Part shown: positions 15,405 to 23,586 of the stretch, piece after piece
How the letters are laid out: each line of letters begins with the position of its first letter
Position numbering within the stretch: the first letter of the stretch is position 1
Source: an uncultured Phascolarctobacterium sp.
Lineage (GTDB): Bacteria; Bacillota; Negativicutes; Acidaminococcales; Acidaminococcaceae
Assembly (NCBI RefSeq): GCF_905212365.1
Contig: NZ_CAJMEH010000017.1
Location: 1 to 31,306, forward strand
Reading direction: 5' to 3'
Length of the DNA: 31,306 nt
The notes under the pieces: model-generated
Databases searched by the model: none
What the model was told of the DNA's origin: nothing
The model's input: the letters and a program-made list of their open reading frames with translations, nothing else
Program-made: the position numbers and the translations under genes

Positions 15405-16199
15405 ATGCCAGAAACATTTTTTGGCTGGGTTGCTTTTTTGCTGGACCAGTACGGCTCCGTACTGCTGAAGGGCGCTGCAGTAACCTTGCTGCTGGCCGTG
15501 GTCGGTACCTTTATCGGCTGCTTAATAGGCCTGGTAGTGGGCGTTATCCAGACTATTCCCATGGAGGATAATGACAGCGCTTTCAAAAAGCTGTGTATCC
15601 GCTGCGTGCAGCGTTTTCTGGACGCCTATGTGGAGGTGTTCCGCGGTACGCCGATGATTGTGCAGGCCATGGTGGTTTATTATGGCGCGATGAGCGTCTT
15701 TGATATCGATATGTCGCCTATGTTCGCCGGCTTTTTGGTAGTATCCATCAATACGGGCGCTTATATGGCGGAAACGGTTCGCGGCGGTATTGAATCTGTG
15801 GATTTGGGACAAAAGGAAGCGGCTATCGCTATCGGTATGGACCATTTTCAAACCATGCGCTGCGTTATTCTTCCCCAGGCCTTGCGCAACGTTATGCCGC
15901 AGCTGGGCAATAACCTGATCATCAATATCAAGGATACTTCGGTCTTGAACGTTATTTCCGTTACCGAGCTGTACTTTGCTTCTAAATCGGCTGCCGGTGT
16001 GTACTATAAGTATTTTGAAATCTTTTTCATTACCTGCGTCGTTTATTTCATTATGACATTTACCACTTCCCGCCTGCTGCGCTGGCTGGAAAGCAAGATG
16101 GACGGCCCCAAGGATTACCAGTTGGTGACCTATGACCCGATGATGGACCCCTGCGGCGCTGTGCCGTTGCCTACGAAAAAGCAGAAAGGACGGTATTAA
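15405..16199 (+). CDS. Amino acid ABC transporter permease
   Basis: A HisM/GlnP-type inner-membrane permease of 264 residues. It has a first membrane helix at about 20-45 (GAAVTLLLAVVGTFIGCLIGL), the family segment YVEVFRGTPMIVQAMVVYYG, and the ATPase-contact (EAA) loop GQKEAAIAIGMDHFQTMRCVILPQA. ATG 15405 is 6 bases after AGGTGGTG; a TTG one codon earlier is too close to that site. The C-terminal about 30 residues (YDPMMDPCGAVPLPTKKQ) extend beyond the usual end and are polar. The gene is separated by three bases from the ATPase gene, so the two are expressed together. Confidence 0.9.
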   Translation: MPETFFGWVAFLLDQYGSVLLKGAAVTLLLAVVGTFIGCLIGLVVGVIQTIPMEDNDSAFKKLCIRCVQRFLDAYVEVFRGTPMIVQAMVVYYGAMSVFDIDMSPMFAGFLVVSINTGAYMAETVRGGIESVDLGQKEAAIAIGMDHFQTMRCVILPQALRNVMPQLGNNLIINIKDTSVLNVISVTELYFASKSAAGVYYKYFEIFFITCVVYFIMTFTTSRLLRWLESKMDGPKDYQLVTYDPMMDPCGAVPLPTKKQKGRY

Positions 16200-16202
16200 G
16201 CT

Positions 16203-16946
16203 ATGGATAAGGAATTACTTGTTTCCGTCTGCGACCTGCATAAGGATTTTGGCGAGCGACAAATTCTGCGCGGCATCAGCTTTGATATTTACCGCGGCGA
16301 CGTAGTCTGCGTTATCGGCCCTTCGGGCAGCGGCAAATCCACGTTGATTCGCTGCATCAATTATCTGGAGCATCCCACGGGCGGACACATCGAATACCGC
16401 GGACAGAACGTCATCGAAGCTTTTAAAAAGCTGACGCTGTTCCGTACCAAGGTTGGTATGGTGTTCCAATCCTTTAATTTGTTCAACAATATGACGGTTT
16501 TGGAAAATTGTATGGTAGGACAGATTAAGGTTTTGGGCAAAAAGAAGGAAGACGCTAAAGCCACGGCCTTGAAATATTTGAAGCACGTAGGTATGGACAG
16601 CTACGTTAACGCTAAGCCCCATCAATTAAGCGGCGGCCAAAAGCAGCGCGTAGCGATTGCCCGCGCTTTGGCATTGGAGCCGGAGGTGCTGCTGATGGAC
16701 GAGCCCACCAGCGCTTTGGATCCGGAAATGGTGGGCGAGGTGCTGCGGGTTATCCGCGATTTGGCTAAGGAGGGCTTGACCATGGTTATCGTTACCCATG
16801 AAATGGCCTTTGCTCGCGACGTATCCAGCAGAGTTATTTTTATCGACCAGGGTGTGATTGCGGAGGACGGTACGCCGCAGCAGCTTTTCGGCCAGCCGAA
16901 AAATCAAAGAACGAAGGACTTTTTGGCGCGCTTCCAGAATAATTAA
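16203..16946 (+). CDS. Amino acid ABC transporter ATP-binding protein
   Basis: The cytoplasmic ATPase of the polar amino acid importer (GlnQ/HisP/ArtP family, 247 residues). All nucleotide-binding motifs are intact: Walker A GPSGSGKST (39-47), Q-loop MVFQSFNLF, signature LSGGQKQRVAIARAL, Walker B VLLMDEPTSALD and the switch histidine in IVTHEMAFA. It is the last gene of the operon and is followed by a strong terminator. The ribosome binding site (GAAAGGA, 16184-16190) is 12 bases from the ATG, a little far, suggesting translational coupling to the permease. Confidence 0.94.
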   Translation: MDKELLVSVCDLHKDFGERQILRGISFDIYRGDVVCVIGPSGSGKSTLIRCINYLEHPTGGHIEYRGQNVIEAFKKLTLFRTKVGMVFQSFNLFNNMTVLENCMVGQIKVLGKKKEDAKATALKYLKHVGMDSYVNAKPHQLSGGQKQRVAIARALALEPEVLLMDEPTSALDPEMVGEVLRVIRDLAKEGLTMVIVTHEMAFARDVSSRVIFIDQGVIAEDGTPQQLFGQPKNQRTKDFLARFQNN

Positions 16947-16963
16947 GGACTGCGCGTCTGCGA

Positions 16964-17004
16964 GGGACGCCGGGCGTAGAGAGTACGCTGCGGCGTCTCT
17001 TTTT
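16964..17004 (+). terminator. Terminator of the amino acid ABC operon
   Basis: GGGACGCC (16964-16971) pairs with GGCGTCTC (16992-16999), an inner stem GCGTA/TACGC extends it, and T5 follows at 17000-17004. Confidence 0.8.
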
Positions 17005-17062
17005 GTTCAGGGATTTTTGTCATTGTTGTATTTTATGTGACTTTTTAAAAGCGTTAGAGGAA

Positions 17063-17068
17063 TATAAT
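17063..17068 (+). promoter_or_regulatory. -10 box upstream of the DUF4127 gene
   Basis: A perfect TATAAT about 50 bases before the start codon. The nearest -35-like sequence, TGACTT (17038-17043), is 19 bases away, so the match is incomplete. Confidence 0.5.
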
Positions 17069-17118
17069 CTATGATTGGCGAATAAGATAGCAAGAATTTT
17101 TTAGACAAGGTGTGATGA

Positions 17119-18684
17119 ATGATGAGGGCTTTACGCAGTATTTTATTTTTAGCGCTTTTGCTGCTGTGCCAAACGGCGTGGGCTGCTAAAGGCACTATTT
17201 TGTATATACCGTTGGACAACAGGCCGGTCTGCCTTGCTTATACGGTGCAGACCATGCGGGCCGCAGGCTGGGATGTGCAGACGCCGCCTGCGGCATACAT
17301 TGCCGACGATAAGCGCTGCGGCGACCCGGAGCAGCTTTTTGCCTGGCTGGAGCAGCACGCTAAATCGTCTGCGGCAGTGGTGGCTTCTTCCGACGCGCTG
17401 CTGTACGGCGGGCTTGTGGCCAGCCGTACTCACGAAATTCCTCTGGAGGTTTTGCAGCAGCGGGCGGAACGCCTAGTTAATTTGAAGAGCACCCATGGCG
17501 GGCAGACGGTTTATGTGTTTACGACTATTATGCGTTCGCCCAAGGCCAGCGCTGCTCCCGTAGAGCCTGCCTATTATAAGGAATGGGGGCCGAAGCTTTT
17601 CCGTTTGGGCGAGCTGGAGGATAAGCTGGAGCTGAAAGAGATTCGCCGCCGCGAGGTGCGGGAGCTGGCCGATTTGCGTGCGGAAATTCCGGTGGAGGTT
17701 TTAGAGGATTTGCACACCCGCCGCAGCAATAATATCCGCGCGACGGAGCTTTTGCTGCACGGCGTGGAAAGCGGCGATTTCGATTATCTGCTGATTGGGC
17801 GCGACGATACGGCTACCTTTTCCCAGGCGCATCGGGAAGCCCGCAGCATGGATATTCTAGTCAACGAGCTGCCGAAGGAACGCATCCGTTTCTTCGCCGG
17901 CGCAGACCAGCTGGGCATGCTGCTTTTAAGCCGCGCTTCTTCGCGTTTGCAGTACGAGCTGCCGCTGGTAAACGTAACCTACGCTCCCGGCAAGGGCGGC
18001 GCGACGGTGCCCACGTATGAGGATGACACGATAGCCGAAAGCGCTAAGCAGCACATTTACGCTGCCGGAGGCTTCCCGGCGCGGCTGCGCCGTCATGCCG
18101 ATTTGGTGCTGGCGGTGAATACGCCTGCCGACGGCGTAACGCTGGAAGCGAGCGATGCAGGCAATAATTATAATGTGCCGCCGGAAACGGAGCGCTTTGT
18201 GAATAAAGTGGAGCGCTTGCTGAAAAATAAACATCAGGTGGCTGTGGCCGACGTTAAATACGGCAATGGCGCTGATAACGGCTTGGTAAAAGAGCTGTTT
18301 GACAGAAAAATGGCTTACAGCCTGGCTGCTTACGGAGGCTGGAATACGGCGGGCAACAGCCTAGGCTTCGCTTTGGCGCAGGGGCTTTTGTACGATATGT
18401 ACGCGCCGGAAGCGCAGCAAAAGCTGCTGGAGGTGCGCTATTTTGACGATTGGGCTTATCAGGCTAACGTGCGCATGCAGGCTTATCGCCAGCTGATTTG
18501 GCCCAACTATTGGCCGAACAGCGGCTTGGACGATGAGCAGCGCGGCGCTGCCGAGCAATTTATTACCCAGGAAATAAAGACGCTGACCGCTCCGTATATG
18601 GGCGACATGGCTGCGCGCTATCAATTTACGCTGCCCTGGAGCAGAATGTTTGAGGTAAAGGTAGAAAGTAAAAATGAAGGATAA
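17119..18684 (+). CDS. DUF4127 family secreted protein
   Basis: A 521-residue protein with a Sec signal peptide (hydrophobic stretch about 8-18, cleavage likely after AWA at residues 20-22), so it acts outside the inner membrane. The mature protein begins with the DUF4127 signature YIPLDNRPVCLAYT, followed by ASSDALLYGGLVASR, a long helical segment (about 165-215, LRLGELEDKLELKEIRRREV-like), LLIGRDDTATFSQAHREA and AYGGWNTAGNSLGFALAQG. These conserved acidic, Asn and Gly motifs look like an active site, but no reaction is established for the family. ATG 17119 and ATG 17122 are both possible (AAGGTG lies 6 or 9 bases upstream). The 3' end overlaps the next gene by 11 bases, so it is coupled to an acetyltransferase and probably to the Nramp transporter. 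Confidence 0.85.
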   Translation: MMRALRSILFLALLLLCQTAWAAKGTILYIPLDNRPVCLAYTVQTMRAAGWDVQTPPAAYIADDKRCGDPEQLFAWLEQHAKSSAAVVASSDALLYGGLVASRTHEIPLEVLQQRAERLVNLKSTHGGQTVYVFTTIMRSPKASAAPVEPAYYKEWGPKLFRLGELEDKLELKEIRRREVRELADLRAEIPVEVLEDLHTRRSNNIRATELLLHGVESGDFDYLLIGRDDTATFSQAHREARSMDILVNELPKERIRFFAGADQLGMLLLSRASSRLQYELPLVNVTYAPGKGGATVPTYEDDTIAESAKQHIYAAGGFPARLRRHADLVLAVNTPADGVTLEASDAGNNYNVPPETERFVNKVERLLKNKHQVAVADVKYGNGADNGLVKELFDRKMAYSLAAYGGWNTAGNSLGFALAQGLLYDMYAPEAQQKLLEVRYFDDWAYQANVRMQAYRQLIWPNYWPNSGLDDEQRGAAEQFITQEIKTLTAPYMGDMAARYQFTLPWSRMFEVKVESKNEG

Positions 18685-19291
18685 AATATATGTGCGGCCG
18701 GTGACGGAGGCGGACGCCGCAGGCTTAGCGAAGCTTTACGAGCCCTTCGTTATCAGCAGCGACCACAGGCTCAGCGACGTATCCTTTGAATATGCGGCGC
18801 CCTCAGCAGAGGAATTTCGCCAACGCATTGCGGCTATCAGCGCGGACTATCCCTATCTGGTGTGCCAACAGGGCGGCGAATATTTAGGCTATGCTTATGC
18901 GCATCCGTTTATTCCCCGCGCCGCTTATCAGTGGGGCGCGGAGGTAACTATTTACTTAGCGCCTGCGGGGCAGGGCCGGGGCTTGGGCAAGGTGCTGTAC
19001 GACGCATTGGAGAATATTTTGCGCTTGCAGGGAGCCGTGAAGGCTTACGCCTGCGTCACTGCCAGCAACGAGCACAGCGTTAAATTCCATGAAGCGCAGG
19101 GCTACCGTATTGTGGGGACTTTTAATGATACGGGCTTTAAACACGGGCACTGGCTTGATATGGTGTGGCTGGAAAAAACTTTGGCCGAGCTGCCGCAGGA
19201 GCCGCAGCCTTTAGCGGGCTGGCGCGAGTTGCAACAGGAAAGTGTGGCGAAGATTTTGGAGGAGGCGAACCAAGCGGCCTCAGGGCTGTAA
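18674..19291 (+). CDS. GNAT family N-acetyltransferase (phosphinothricin-acetyltransferase-like)
   Basis: A cytoplasmic 205-residue acetyl-CoA-dependent acetyltransferase. It has the N-terminal RPVTEADAAGLAKLYEPFV typical of the Pat/YncA subfamily, the strand YLGYAYAHPFIPRAAYQWGAE, the acetyl-CoA pyrophosphate loop GQGRGLGKVLYDALE and the C-terminal GYRIVGTFNDTGFKHGHW...DMVWLEKTL. Family relatives acetylate the amino group of phosphinothricin, methionine sulfone or similar small molecules; the native substrate here is unknown. A tail of about 35 residues after the domain is variable. The gene overlaps the DUF4127 gene by 11 bases and is followed 22 bases later by the Nramp gene, so the three probably form one operon. 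Confidence 0.85.
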   Translation: MKDKIYVRPVTEADAAGLAKLYEPFVISSDHRLSDVSFEYAAPSAEEFRQRIAAISADYPYLVCQQGGEYLGYAYAHPFIPRAAYQWGAEVTIYLAPAGQGRGLGKVLYDALENILRLQGAVKAYACVTASNEHSVKFHEAQGYRIVGTFNDTGFKHGHWLDMVWLEKTLAELPQEPQPLAGWRELQQESVAKILEEANQAASGL

Positions 19292-19313
19292 TGATAAAGG
19301 TAGGACAGAGTCT

Positions 19314-20579
19314 ATGGATTTTAAAAAATATTGCAAACAACACCGTCATAGTTCCAAAGCGGAAGAATTTTTACGCTATATCGGGCCGGGGCTGCTAATA
19401 ACAGTGGGCTTTATCGACCCGGGCAACTGGGCGTCCAATTTGGCGGCCGGAGCGGATTACGGCTATTTGCTGCTGTGGATGGTAACGCTATCGACAATCA
19501 TGCTGATTATTTTGCAGCATAACGCTGCGCATTTGGGCATCGCCACAGGCTTATGCCTGTCGGAGGCGGCGACGGCTTACTTGCCTAAATGGCTGTCGCG
19601 TCCCATTTTACTGTCTGCGGTGCTGGCTTCCGTTGCCACCGCTCTGGCTGAGATTTTGGGCGGCGCTATTGCGTTACAGCTGCTCTTTGGTTTGCCGCTG
19701 TGGCTGGGCAGCATTTTAATGGCGGCTTTATGCTCGTGGCTGTTACGCTCTAATTCCTACAGCAAGCTGGAAAAGATTATTATTGGTTTTGTGTCGCTGA
19801 TAGGGCTTTCGTTTTTAGCGGAAATCGTTATGGTGCCGCTGGATTGGGGCGCGGCTGCCAGGGGCTGGGTTACTCCCAGCATTCCGCAGGGCTCGCTGCT
19901 GGTTATTATGAGCGTTTTGGGCGCGGTGGTAATGCCGCATAATCTGTTTTTACATTCGGAGGTTATTCAAAGCCGCCACTGGAATTTAGAGGATGAAGCG
20001 ATTATCGAGCGGCAGCTGAATTTCGAGTTTTTGGATACGCTGTTGTCTATGAGCATTGGCTGGGCGATTAACAGCGCCATGATTTTAGTCGCGGCGGCGG
20101 TATTTTTTGCCAATAAGGTGCAGGTCAGCTACTTGGCGCAGGCGGTGGACTTGCTGCGGCCCTTGCTGGGCAATAACGCGGCGGTGCTGTTCGCCGTGGC
20201 GCTGCTGTTCGCAGGCATTTCGTCGACGGCTACGGCCGGTATGGCGGGAGCCAGCGTGTACGCCGGGATTTTCGGCGAGGGCTACGATGTTAAGGACCCC
20301 CATTCCTGGCATGGCGTGCTGCTGACCTATTGGCTGGCGGTGCTGGTAATTTTATTTATCGACGACCCCTTCAGCGGACTGATTTATTCGCAGATGGCCC
20401 TCAGCGTGCAGTTGCCCTGGACGATCGGGCTTTTGATTTATCTTACCTCATCTAAAAAGGTTATGGGACGGTTTGCCAATAGCCTGCGCTTGAAGCTGAC
20501 GCTTGGCGTTATCGGCGCGATAGTTATTGCGCTGAATATTATGCTGCTTTTGGAAGCGTGCGGCGTGGTGAAGTTTTAG
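19314..20579 (+). CDS. Nramp family divalent metal transporter (MntH-like)
   Basis: An inner-membrane proton-coupled importer of Mn2+ or Fe2+ (421 residues, about 11 hydrophobic helices). The metal-site motifs of true transition-metal Nramps are both present: DPGN in helix 1 (Asp35, Asn38) and MPH in helix 6 (Met207, His209, in VVMPHNLFLHSEV). The methionine argues against the Mg2+ or Al3+ branches of the family. The open frame extends upstream into the acetyltransferase gene, but ATG 19314, 8 bases after AGGA, gives the expected N-terminus. It ends at a bidirectional terminator. No MntR or Fur site was recognised; expression probably comes from the DUF4127 promoter. It contrasts with the riboswitch-driven Mn2+/Ca2+ export pump in the same window. 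Confidence 0.93.
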   Translation: MDFKKYCKQHRHSSKAEEFLRYIGPGLLITVGFIDPGNWASNLAAGADYGYLLLWMVTLSTIMLIILQHNAAHLGIATGLCLSEAATAYLPKWLSRPILLSAVLASVATALAEILGGAIALQLLFGLPLWLGSILMAALCSWLLRSNSYSKLEKIIIGFVSLIGLSFLAEIVMVPLDWGAAARGWVTPSIPQGSLLVIMSVLGAVVMPHNLFLHSEVIQSRHWNLEDEAIIERQLNFEFLDTLLSMSIGWAINSAMILVAAAVFFANKVQVSYLAQAVDLLRPLLGNNAAVLFAVALLFAGISSTATAGMAGASVYAGIFGEGYDVKDPHSWHGVLLTYWLAVLVILFIDDPFSGLIYSQMALSVQLPWTIGLLIYLTSSKKVMGRFANSLRLKLTLGVIGAIVIALNIMLLLEACGVVKF

Positions 20580-20594
20580 ATACGTAAAAAACAA

Positions 20595-20636
20595 AAAACC
20601 TCAAGTACAATCTTAGTGCTCTGTACTTGAGGTTTT
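20595..20636. terminator. Bidirectional terminator between Nramp and the opposing ABC operon
   Basis: AAAACCTCAAGTAC (20595-20608) and GTACTTGAGGTTTT (20623-20636) form a perfect 14-bp stem around a 14-base loop, with A and T tracts on either side serving both strands. Confidence 0.9.
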
Positions 20637-20653
20637 GCTTTACATGAACGCTT

Positions 20654-21448
20654 TTAATTTTTCCAGGGAACGGCTTTCTTTTCCAGCCATTGCAGCAGCA
20701 GATTAAAGATTAAGCCTAACAGGGAAAGAACGATAACGCCGGCCATCAAGCGGTCGGTAATCATTAAATCGCCGTAATGCAGGATCAGCGCGCCGATGCC
20801 GACCTGGGCTGCGATCATTTCGGCGGCGACTAAAAGCAGCAGCGAAGTGCCTGCCGCCAGCCGCAGTCCGGCAAAAATCATCGGCAGGGCGTTGGGCAGA
20901 ACTACGCTTTTCATCGTTTTCCACCAGCTGGCGTTAAAGCTGACCGCTACCTTGATAAGCAGGGTGTCGACATTTTTCACGCCGCTGTAGGTGTTCATCG
21001 CCACGGGGAAAAAGACGCCTAAGGAGATGATCGTTACTTTGGACAGCTCGCCGATGCCCAGCCACAGAATAAACAGGGGCAGCAAGGCAATCTTCGGAAT
21101 AGGGTAAAGGGCGTTGACGATGGGGCTGCCGATTTTATCGGCCAGCGCCGAGGTGCCGGTGACAAGGCCGACGGCCAGACCGATAAGGCTGCCTACGGCG
21201 AAGCCTGCCAAAATGCGGTACATACTGGCGGCCAGGCTGACGCCTATTTCTCCGTCGGCAATCAGCGTTAGCAAAGCAGAAATAATCTGGCTGGGCGCAG
21301 GCAGAAAGAGGGATGACACTACGCCCGCACGGCAGATAAGCTCCCACATAATTACTACGCAGATAATGGAAACGACGGATACCCAATGGGGATAACTTTT
21401 CTGCCAATGGGTCATACGGTTGCGGACAGTATATTCATGCTTAGCCAT
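20654..21448 (-). CDS. ABC transporter permease (SsuC/TauC type)
   Basis: An inner-membrane permease of 264 residues from the family that imports nitrate, sulfonates, taurine and related compounds. Hydrophobic segments lie at about 22-42, 72-97, 115-150, 195-215 and 230-252. The contact loop for the ATPase is seen in SWWKTMKSVVLPNALPMIFAGLRLA. The start at 21448 overlaps the ATPase gene by 8 bases and has GGAGGTGG just upstream. It is the last gene of a minus-strand operon that ends at the bidirectional terminator. A start a few codons later (Met12) is possible but unsupported. Confidence 0.9.
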   Translation of the reverse strand: MAKHEYTVRNRMTHWQKSYPHWVSVVSIICVVIMWELICRAGVVSSLFLPAPSQIISALLTLIADGEIGVSLAASMYRILAGFAVGSLIGLAVGLVTGTSALADKIGSPIVNALYPIPKIALLPLFILWLGIGELSKVTIISLGVFFPVAMNTYSGVKNVDTLLIKVAVSFNASWWKTMKSVVLPNALPMIFAGLRLAAGTSLLLLVAAEMIAAQVGIGALILHYGDLMITDRLMAGVIVLSLLGLIFNLLLQWLEKKAVPWKN

Positions 21449-22229
21449 TGGTTTCCACCTCCATCAGAGCGGCGCGGGCGTCCTTGCTGATATGCTCCCA
21501 AATGATGCGGATAAATTCAGCGACTGCTTCGGCGTGTTCCGGCTTGTCGCGGTCTGCGCGGGGAATACCGATGGTTAAAATTTTGCTGACCTTGCCGGGG
21601 CGGCGCGACAGCAGCACGACTCTGTCGGCCAGCATGACGGCTTCCTGAATATTGTGGGTAACGTACAGGGTGGTCAGGCGCGTTTTTTCCCACAGCGTTA
21701 CCAGCTCCTCCTGCATGATGGTGCGCGTTTGGGCGTCCAAGGCGCTGAAGGGTTCGTCCATCAGCAGCAGGTCAGGCTCGATGGCTAATGCGCGGGCGAT
21801 GCCGACGCGCTGGCGCATACCGCCGCTTAATTGATGCGGAAATGATTTTTCAAAGCCTTTGAGGCCGACAAGCTCAATGTAATGCTCGATGCGTTCCTCC
21901 CGCTGGGCGGCAGGCATACCTGCGGTTTCCAGGCCAAAGGCGATATTATCGTGAACGCTGCGCCAGGGAAAGAGCCCCGTTTCCTGAAAAACGATGCTCA
22001 TGCGCGGCTCATAGCCTTCTTCTATTTCTGTAAATTTAACTGTGCCGCTGGTGGGCTGCAAAAGCCCGGACGCAATGTTAAGCAAAGTGGATTTACCGCA
22101 ACCTGACGGGCCTACTAATGCTACAAATTCTTCCTCGTTTACTGTCAGCTCAATATCCTGCAGAACGGACAGCGCTTGGCCGCGGTTATTGGTAAAATCC
22201 TTGCAGATTTTATCAATTACTAATTTCAT
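21441..22229 (-). CDS. ABC transporter ATP-binding protein (SsuB/TauB type)
   Basis: The cytoplasmic ATPase of the importer, 262 residues from the chosen start. Motifs are intact: Walker A GPSGCGKST (40-48), Q-loop IVFQETGLFPW with the tryptophan typical of the NrtD/SsuB/TauB group, signature LSGGMRQRVGIARAL, Walker B LLLMDEPFSALDAQTR and switch histidine in YVTHNIQEA. I chose the ATG at 22229 because GGGAGG is only two bases from the earlier ATG at 22238 but 11 from this one; the earlier start would add MQL. It overlaps the permease gene by 8 bases. A terminator-like hairpin separates it from the binding-protein gene. Confidence 0.92.
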   Translation of the reverse strand: MKLVIDKICKDFTNNRGQALSVLQDIELTVNEEEFVALVGPSGCGKSTLLNIASGLLQPTSGTVKFTEIEEGYEPRMSIVFQETGLFPWRSVHDNIAFGLETAGMPAAQREERIEHYIELVGLKGFEKSFPHQLSGGMRQRVGIARALAIEPDLLLMDEPFSALDAQTRTIMQEELVTLWEKTRLTTLYVTHNIQEAVMLADRVVLLSRRPGKVSKILTIGIPRADRDKPEHAEAVAEFIRIIWEHISKDARAALMEVETNG

Positions 22230-22262
22230 AAGCTGCATAACCTCCCATAATACTAAAACAGA

Positions 22263-22290
22263 AAGCAGGGTGGATCGCTCCGCCCTGCTT
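22263..22290 (-). terminator. Intra-operon hairpin/attenuator
   Basis: On the minus strand AAGCAGGGCGGA pairs with TCCACCCTGCTT (12 bp, GCGA loop) and is followed by TTTCTGTTTT. It lies just after the binding-protein gene and before the ATPase gene. The broken T tract suggests partial termination or 3'-end protection of the upstream message. Confidence 0.65.
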
Positions 22291-22305
22291 CAAGCTATAC
22301 CTGAC

Positions 22306-23322
22306 TTATTTGGCTGCCGCCTCCTGGAAGGAGGTAATGGCGACGTCCTTGACGTCCAGCTTGCCGGACATCATTTTATTAGCGGTGTACCATTTGATCT
22401 GGGTGTCGATATCGGAAGCCAGCAGCTGGCCGTTCTTATCGATGTAGGGCAGGCCTGCCTTAATATCTTCGGCCGGAGCCTTGACGTATTTGGCTACGAT
22501 ATTAACGACTTCGTCCAGCTTTTTGGCGTCCTTCTTTTCAATGGCCGCTTCGTAATAATAGTTGCAGGCTTTAACGTAGGCCTTCATAAAGCGTGCGGCG
22601 GCGTCCTTGTTCTGCATAAATTCAGGAGAGTAGAAAATTGCCGAGGTCTGATAGGGAATTACGTCGCCAACTTGTACTACCAGCTTGCCGTAGCCGGCCT
22701 TTTGTACCTTAGTGATGTTGGGCTCGTTAAGGATGCAGCCGTCGATTTGCTTACTTTCCAAGGCTGCCATAACGGCGCTGACCTTGTTCAGCGGTACGAT
22801 TTCCACGTCGTCCAGGCTCATACCCTGGGTTTCCAGCATACGGCCCAGCATATAATGGAAGGTAGAACCCTTTTGCGTAATGCCGATACGCTTGCCTTTC
22901 AGGTCCTTCAGGCTTTGTACGCCGTTGTTAAAGTTATCTGCGGTGACTAACAGCGCGGAGGAAGAATAGCCCTTCTGCTCGCGTCCTTTATCCGCTACGA
23001 TGCCCAGCTTCTGGCCGTTGGCAGCCATATTGTAGAGACTGGCGGTGATGCCGGTAGCGCCTACATTTACCTTGGAGGAGGCGGTTGCTACGGCGATAGG
23101 ATGGGCGGCGTCAAACCATTGGGCGTCGATTTCAATGCCCTCGTCGGCGAAGAAGCCCTTATCCATAGCGATAAACAAGGGCGCGCTGCTGGTCAGGCGC
23201 AGCATACCTAGGCTTACCTTTACTTTTTCTTTCGGCGCTTTGCTGGGGGCGTCGCTGCCGCCGCAGCCGGCCAGCGCCAGCATCATGCACATAGCCATGA
23301 ATACAGCTAAAATTTTTTTCAT
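22306..23322 (-). CDS. ABC transporter substrate-binding lipoprotein (NMT1/SsuA/TauA-like)
   Basis: The binding protein that feeds the SsuBC-type transporter downstream. The 338-residue product has a signal peptide ending in a lipobox LALAGC (Cys20), so it is a lipoprotein. The mature part has the NMT1/SsuA pattern: LGMLRLTSSAPLFIAMDKGFFADEGI at the start, VNVGATGITASLYNM in the first lobe, LKGKRIGITQKGSTFHYMLGRML at the domain crossing and QIDGCILNEPNITKV in the second lobe. These proteins bind sulfonates, taurine, nitrate, thiamine precursors or aromatic acids, and the ligand cannot be chosen from sequence. AAGGGAAG lies 8 bases before the ATG. It is the first gene of the operon and opposes the toxin-antitoxin region. 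Confidence 0.9.
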   Translation of the reverse strand: MKKILAVFMAMCMMLALAGCGGSDAPSKAPKEKVKVSLGMLRLTSSAPLFIAMDKGFFADEGIEIDAQWFDAAHPIAVATASSKVNVGATGITASLYNMAANGQKLGIVADKGREQKGYSSSALLVTADNFNNGVQSLKDLKGKRIGITQKGSTFHYMLGRMLETQGMSLDDVEIVPLNKVSAVMAALESKQIDGCILNEPNITKVQKAGYGKLVVQVGDVIPYQTSAIFYSPEFMQNKDAAARFMKAYVKACNYYYEAAIEKKDAKKLDEVVNIVAKYVKAPAEDIKAGLPYIDKNGQLLASDIDTQIKWYTANKMMSGKLDVKDVAITSFQEAAAK

Positions 23323-23370
23323 AAAATATACTTCCCTTCTCCCATACTGCTGAGATAAAATATCAATGCT

Positions 23371-23398
23371 ATTCTACACCATTTAGCATAAAAAAGCA
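23371..23398 (-). promoter_or_regulatory. Probable promoter of the SsuABC-type operon
   Basis: On the minus strand TGCTTT (23398-23393), a 16-base spacer and TAGAAT (23376-23371) precede the binding-protein start by about 50 bases. The matches are moderate. Confidence 0.45.
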
Positions 23399-23507
23399 GT
23401 AGATTTTGTGAATTTTTTACTGAAGCGGCTGTATTTTGTACGCTTTGTTACAGTAAGAGCGAGGAGAGAATGGACGAAGGCAAGGGTAAAGAGACTATTT
23501 ATATTCC

Positions 23508-23570
23508 TTGAATTATTTCAGATTATATGTTACCATAAAGATGACTAAATAATGATAAAATTATGATAAA
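23508..23570 (+). promoter_or_regulatory. Promoter and repeated ATGATAAA boxes before the toxin-antitoxin pair
   Basis: TTGAAT (23508-23513) and TACCAT (23531-23536) are spaced by 17 bases, with a TGn extension before the latter. Downstream, ATGATAAA occurs twice (23552-23559 and 23563-23570), 11 bases apart, one turn of the helix, just before the ribosome binding site. Such repeats could be where the antitoxin binds to repress its own operon. Confidence 0.4.
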
Positions 23571-23586
23571 GGAGCGTGTGTATCCA

